A stretch of 9,113 bases of DNA from Clostridiales bacterium (GTDB lineage Bacteria; Bacillota; Dehalobacteriia; UBA4068), in contig WRDJ01000010.1 in the NCBI GenBank assembly GCA_009783495.1, positions 1-9,113 on the forward strand. Direction: 5' to 3'. The position numbers and the translations under genes are program-made. The notes beneath the pieces are model-generated. The model was not told the DNA's origin, searched no databases, and saw nothing but the letters and a program-made list of their open reading frames with translations. Shown in pieces: positions 5,215 through 9,113 of this stretch (position 1 is its first letter; the number at the start of each line of letters is the position of its first letter).

Positions 5215-8200
5215 GTGAAGAAACTTCTCGTTGTACTTTTGGCGGTGGTCATGCTCTTCGGCCTGACCTATAGCGTTCTGGCTGCCCCGACGTTGCCGGA
5301 AGATATGTGGTCCCGCCCTGCGCCAATCCGGGACGCCTGCCAGAAGCTGATGGATTACAAAATCATCGAAGGCAAGAGCGACGGCTTAATGTGGCCCGAA
5401 GCCATGCTGACGCGCGCCGAGCTTGCCACCATCATCACCCGTACGTCGCAAGCAAATTGGGGGCCTACATATAACAGCATGTTGATCAACCCCCAACGTT
5501 TCGCTGACGTTCCGAAACTGAACGATGACGGAACGCCCGCATGGTGGTTCGGATACATCGAGGTTGTCGCGGATGCCGGGTTTATGATCGGCACGAGCGC
5601 AACCTATAACCTGTTCGGGCCATCAGATCAGACCAGCTATGCGCATGTTTATACGGTTCTCGGCCGCATGCTGGGCTATGAGGATGCCAATCTCCCCTCC
5701 ACCGTCGGAACAGCCTGGCCGTATAACTGGGTCGTCTTCGCCGACAGGATCGGGCTTTCCACCGTCCTGCAGCCCTATATCGGGCATATTGAAAATTTTG
5801 ATCCCCTGTCTCCCATTCCCCGCGAACACGTATTCCTTTTGGTTGACCAGGCGTTGAAAATGAATGTGAAAACATACAACACCATGACCAACCAATATAT
5901 TGACGACATCTCGCTTTACGGCTTCCCCATTACGCTTGCGCAACAAAACGGTTTTGAAGCGCTTCCCACCCCGGTTGACAAGAGCGATCTGGAAGTCTTG
6001 GTCTACAAGGCAATTGATAAATGGATTGCTGAAAACGGCATGTATACCGACGCAACCTGGGCTGCTTTCGAACAAGCCCTTGAAGAAGCCTGCGCCGTTC
6101 TCGAAAACGACAATGCCACGCAACAACAAGTCAATGCCGCCTATAACGCCCTTGATAACGCCATGAAGAACCTGGCCATCAAAGGCATCTCCGGCATCTT
6201 CGGCTATGGCGCCGGCTATGACTTCATCAACGCCTGGTCCATGACCAACTATGCCTCGGGCGCGAAATCCATCATGGTTGACGGCGAGTCTTATAGACTG
6301 CCCGCCAGCAATGCGGCAATCAACGCCCTCATCCTGCCGCTCATCAACGACGGCAAGATCAGAAACCTCTTCGACCTGAACGGCCTTTGGGTCACGATTT
6401 TTGCCACGGACGGCGTTGTGACCAGCATTGACACCGAGGAAAGAGTCGTCATCACCAACGATTATAACTTAAGCGACCTTCGCCAGAATCTGGGGAGCGG
6501 TTTCGTCGATAACGGAATTTACACCATCGGCGCCTATGAATATGCCCCCGTGCCTGGGCTGGTCAACCTCGCTTATATCAACAACGCCAAATTGATCGGC
6601 GAAAAAGAAGCCATCAAGTTCATCCTGACGCCCGTTGACGGCGTGATGTGCGTTCGCGACGCCAGATGGCTTGTTGACGACGCTTTCGATTCGGGCGACA
6701 ACCTGAACGACTATCTGTCAATCATGATTCTCTCCCAAGTGATCAACAAATTCGGCGACATCAGGCTCATTCCCAGCGAAGGCTTGCCCTTCCCCTATGA
6801 AGGCGGCGAAGTTGTGCTGCGGGAGAACAACGGCTTAGTCACCGACTATCTCTATCAAATCATCCGCGTTGACGCAAACGGGGTTGCCCGCTTCGCGACG
6901 CTCAGCGACCTCAAACAAGGCGACTTGGTCTATACCTATGAGCGCGCTTCCGGCCTCTTCGATGGCCTGGATTATGTCATCATAGCCTATGCGCCCAAAG
7001 AAGCCAAAATCACCTTCGCCTACACCGACCCGCTTGATCCCGTCCTGATCACCAAGCTCAGGCTTGAGACCAGCAAAGAGATCCTCGAGGTCTCCGGCTC
7101 GGACAAATGGCTTGGCAACGGCATATTCTATTTCAACGAACTGGGCGGAGACTTTGAAATCATGACCGTGGCCGCCTATACCGCATTGCTGGTGGATTAC
7201 GGCCCCGTGCCAGTCATCTATAACCCGACCACCGGCGACATCATCGGCTTCCTCTTCGGGAAAGTCTCGCCTGATGTGCCCTGCCCGGATTGCGGCAAAT
7301 TCCCCTGCGAATGCCCCTGCCCGGATTGCGGCGAATTCCCCTGCGTCTGCGATAAGCTTTGCCCGATCTGCGGCGAATATCCCTGCATTGGCTGCGGCAA
7401 CTATCCCTGCACCTGCTGCGAGGTTTGCCACCATGATCCCTGCGAATGCTGCCCGGTTTGCGGCCATTATCCCTGTGAATGCTGCCCGGTTTGCGGCCAT
7501 TATCCCTGCGATTGCCCCGAGCCTCCTCTTCCCCCCGAGCCTCCCAAGCCCTTCTATGCACTTGTTCTGAACACCGAACTTGTCACCAGGCAAGTCGCCG
7601 TCGCGAACTATGGCAAGTGCACCGGCCTTTCCGAAGGCTATGAAAACGGGAAGCACGGCTGCCCGGACTGCGAAGCCGGCATCTGCGAAGACCTATATCA
7701 CCTGGCAGACGGCTGCTGGGGCTTTGTCAGCAACAGGCATGTCTATTCTGACAGTGCTGACGGCTTCTGCGACGACCCCCTCTGCGCGAAACTGAACGCC
7801 GTTTGCATCGCCTTCAGGCATGGCTTTGTGCAAACATATGACGGCGTCTGCACGATCTGCGGTGAATCCGGCCCCTGCATCGGGGTTGGCGTTGACGCCA
7901 CCCATGGATACAAGGATCTCACCGGAGCCTGCAGCGGATGCGGCGCAACAGAAATAGGCGAATGCACCGAACACGCCTACGCAGACCTCACCGGAGCCTG
8001 CAGCGGATGCGGCGCAACAGAAATAGGCGAATGCACCGAACACGCCTACGCAGACGTTCTCGGCGGCGGATGCTACAAATGCGGCGAATTAACAGCGGCC
8101 ACATGTAACTGGCATCCATACGATGATGACGGCGGCGTATGCGCAGACTGCGGCGGACTGGCAACCGATGGTATCCACGATGACCATACCTTCTTAGACA

Positions 8201-9113
8201 CCGGTGACGGCTTCTGCGATGAGTGCGACGGCATATTTGAAGACACTTGCACCGCACATGACTTCGACACAGCCGCCCCGGACGGTCTCTGCGATGAGTG
8301 CGACGGCATATTTGAAGACACTTGCACCGCACATGACTTCGACACAGCCGCCATGGACGGCTTCTGCGACGACTGCGGCGTGGCATACGGCACGGATTGC
8401 GTCTTCGTTGAAGGTCTTGACACAGTTGACCACGCAAGAATCGAAACCCCGGTTGATGTCTGCGGCTTTGAAGGTTGCGGCCTGACACAAGCGGCTTGCG
8501 AGGCCTTTGATCACGACAACGCAGACGTCAGCGGTCAATGCTCCATCTGCGAAGTGGCGCTTGGCTCGCCCTGCGTTCCTGTGCTTGGCGTTGACGACGG
8601 CTGCGTCGGCCACGTCTGCACCATCCAAGCCCACATTGACTATGACTTTGAGGTTGTGAAGGCCGGCTATCAAAGGGTTGAGCTGCTTTACGCCGACAAC
8701 ACCAGAGAATGGGTTGACCTTGAATACAGCAACCTCTGGAACTCCGCCAGCGTTAAAGGCGGCGAGAAAGACATCTTCAACTATCTGCTTGACGGCACCG
8801 TGGTCTTTGTCAACATCATGACCGACGCGGCCGGTTACAAACAGGTCATCTTGCTTGCCAGGCCCGGCGCCGAACTGGATGACCCCTCGGTCGCCAACCC
8901 CGGCTTTGACAAGCTCCCGCTGACCTTCGCCGGCACGACCCCCGGCAGCACCCCGCTGACCTTCGCGAAGAAGGCTGTGGCAGAATGCCTCGACAACGAC
9001 ACCAAGCCTTTCCTCAAGAACTTCAACGTCTTCACCAAGGGCGGCACGTTTGAGCTGGACGCCTGGTATTGCCTGAACCTCTATCAGGCCGCGAACGCCA
9101 TCCAGTTCGCATA
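5215..9113 (+). CDS. Large cysteine-rich SLH-domain surface protein, 3' end outside the window
   Basis: Open for 1299 codons from GTG at 5215, with no stop before the window end. Residues 1-23 are a signal peptide (MKKLLVVLLAVVMLFG, cleavage after VLA). About 28-80, 95-156 and 165-216 are three SLH-like repeats, which dock proteins onto secondary wall polymers. The first keeps TRAE (66-69), the second lacks it (TSYAH) and the third has PREH. Residues 256-322 resemble a FIVAR helical module (MYTDATW, ATQQQVNAAYNAL). Residues 323-682 look beta-rich and I cannot assign them. At 690-767 lies an array of 11-residue CPxCGxYPCxC units, then a Pro-rich linker (768-779). At 816-1135 a second Cys array contains C-x2-C-x7-C-x2-H modules. 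The rest is unassigned. About 65 cysteines fall in 690-1135 but only three before it. It is a surface protein, possibly metal-binding or disulfide-linked; no enzymatic role is visible. Confidence 0.93.
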   Translation, partial: MKKLLVVLLAVVMLFGLTYSVLAAPTLPEDMWSRPAPIRDACQKLMDYKIIEGKSDGLMWPEAMLTRAELATIITRTSQANWGPTYNSMLINPQRFADVPKLNDDGTPAWWFGYIEVVADAGFMIGTSATYNLFGPSDQTSYAHVYTVLGRMLGYEDANLPSTVGTAWPYNWVVFADRIGLSTVLQPYIGHIENFDPLSPIPREHVFLLVDQALKMNVKTYNTMTNQYIDDISLYGFPITLAQQNGFEALPTPVDKSDLEVLVYKAIDKWIAENGMYTDATWAAFEQALEEACAVLENDNATQQQVNAAYNALDNAMKNLAIKGISGIFGYGAGYDFINAWSMTNYASGAKSIMVDGESYRLPASNAAINALILPLINDGKIRNLFDLNGLWVTIFATDGVVTSIDTEERVVITNDYNLSDLRQNLGSGFVDNGIYTIGAYEYAPVPGLVNLAYINNAKLIGEKEAIKFILTPVDGVMCVRDARWLVDDAFDSGDNLNDYLSIMILSQVINKFGDIRLIPSEGLPFPYEGGEVVLRENNGLVTDYLYQIIRVDANGVARFATLSDLKQGDLVYTYERASGLFDGLDYVIIAYAPKEAKITFAYTDPLDPVLITKLRLETSKEILEVSGSDKWLGNGIFYFNELGGDFEIMTVAAYTALLVDYGPVPVIYNPTTGDIIGFLFGKVSPDVPCPDCGKFPCECPCPDCGEFPCVCDKLCPICGEYPCIGCGNYPCTCCEVCHHDPCECCPVCGHYPCECCPVCGHYPCDCPEPPLPPEPPKPFYALVLNTELVTRQVAVANYGKCTGLSEGYENGKHGCPDCEAGICEDLYHLADGCWGFVSNRHVYSDSADGFCDDPLCAKLNAVCIAFRHGFVQTYDGVCTICGESGPCIGVGVDATHGYKDLTGACSGCGATEIGECTEHAYADLTGACSGCGATEIGECTEHAYADVLGGGCYKCGELTAATCNWHPYDDDGGVCADCGGLATDGIHDDHTFLDTGDGFCDECDGIFEDTCTAHDFDTAAPDGLCDECDGIFEDTCTAHDFDTAAMDGFCDDCGVAYGTDCVFVEGLDTVDHARIETPVDVCGFEGCGLTQAACEAFDHDNADVSGQCSICEVALGSPCVPVLGVDDGCVGHVCTIQAHIDYDFEVVKAGYQRVELLYADNTREWVDLEYSNLWNSASVKGGEKDIFNYLLDGTVVFVNIMTDAAGYKQVILLARPGAELDDPSVANPGFDKLPLTFAGTTPGSTPLTFAKKAVAECLDNDTKPFLKNFNVFTKGGTFELDAWYCLNLYQAANAIQFA
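7282..7515 (+). repeat. Array of 11-residue cysteine knuckles in the SLH protein
   Basis: Residues 690-767 hold about seven units of the form C-P-x-C-G-x-[FY]-P-C-x-C, with 26 cysteines. Some units abut directly (CEC then CPVC) and some are separated by a few residues. One unit is degenerate (CEVCHHDPCEC). The CPxCG half is like a zinc-ribbon or rubredoxin knuckle. The PCxC half adds two more thiols, so each unit offers four cysteines, enough for one tetrahedral metal site or two disulfides. Confidence 0.85.
7441..7506 (+). repeat. 33-bp tandem duplication within the knuckle array
   Basis: Two adjacent 33-base copies (7441-7473 and 7474-7506) differ at a single third-codon position (TGC against TGT). 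Each encodes the 11 residues CECCPVCGHYP. The near identity at DNA level indicates recent duplication of a knuckle unit. Confidence 0.9.
7918..8055 (+). repeat. Perfect 69-bp tandem duplication in the second cysteine array
   Basis: Copies at 7918-7986 and 7987-8055 are identical base for base. Each encodes 23 residues from LTGACSGCG to HAYAD and carries one C-x2-C-x7-C-x2-H module. Identity at silent positions points to a very recent duplication or ongoing copy-number change. Confidence 0.92.
8215..8352 (+). repeat. 75-bp-period tandem duplication in the second cysteine array
   Basis: The 63 bases at 8215-8277 recur exactly at 8290-8352, a period of 75 bases (25 residues). The short stretch between copies differs slightly (GGC TTC against GGT CTC, CCG against ATG). 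Each copy encodes one CDECDGIFEDTCTAH module and the following DFDTAA. A third, diverged copy starts at 8365 (CDDCG). Confidence 0.92.

Noticed and set aside
7417..7431. A CxxCH motif (CEVCH, residues 735-739) that could mark a c-type heme site
   Set aside because: It is a single degenerate member of the CPxCG knuckle array in which G became H. No other CxxCH occurs in the arrays, so a multiheme protein is not supported.
6835..7656. Long minus-strand open frame of 273 codons with MAANRAAF-type repeats
   Set aside because: It is the antisense shadow of the codon-biased, repetitive SLH gene. Its repeats mirror the cysteine knuckle codons, and it has no ribosome-binding site or family resemblance.
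7282..8400. Regular repeats considered as a CRISPR array
   Set aside because: The repeats are in-frame coding units of 33, 69 and 75 bases that abut or nearly abut, with no unique spacers.
7988..8488. Minus-strand Arg-rich frame of 166 codons, and other antisense frames over the second cysteine array
   Set aside because: These are shadows of the tandem repeats on the + strand. Arg-rich composition arises from reading the GC-rich repeats in the wrong frame.

Overview
The window looks like part of a Bacillota (Firmicutes) chromosome, probably a clostridial-type or related anaerobe with an S-layer. The reasons are strong AAGGAGG ribosome-binding sites, a TGS-domain nucleoside kinase, a copper-amine-oxidase (stalk) domain protein, an LytR-CpsA-Psr (LCP) ligase, a TagA/CpsF glycosyltransferase and a long SLH-domain surface protein. 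Codons mostly end in C or G. Every supported gene is on the + strand.

Layout: 1-367 has no convincing gene. It holds a small perfect hairpin and a short AGAATGACA-type intergenic repeat. Then come the nucleoside kinase (368-2029), an 11-codon minigene (2063-2098) that copies the start of the next gene, a secreted stalk-domain protein (2111-2719) and an LCP protein (2730-3887). These are tightly spaced with no visible terminator until a textbook one at 3927-3963, so they probably form one transcription unit. A consensus-like promoter (-10 at 4006-4011) follows at once and drives a TagA-like glycosyltransferase, best started at the TTG at 4103 (4103-4870). A 344-base leader/intergenic region with several Shine-Dalgarno-like motifs and inverted repeats precedes a very large open frame. 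That frame starts with GTG at 5215 and is still open at 9113 (1299 codons seen). I translated it by hand to the window end and found no stop.

The large gene encodes a secreted protein with three SLH-like repeats, a FIVAR-like helical segment, a long unassigned region, and two different cysteine-rich arrays with about 65 cysteines in some 446 residues. The first array is built of 11-residue C-P-x-C-G-x-[FY]-P-C-x-C units. The second contains five modules with exact C-x2-C-x7-C-x2-H spacing and two nearly perfect tandem DNA duplications.

The genes fit a cell-envelope theme. TagA-type enzymes build the linkage unit of wall polymers, LCP proteins attach such polymers to peptidoglycan, and SLH domains dock surface proteins onto secondary wall polymers. 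The cysteine arrays on the SLH protein are the most unusual thing here. They could bind metal ions or form disulfides at the cell surface, and sequence alone does not decide which.
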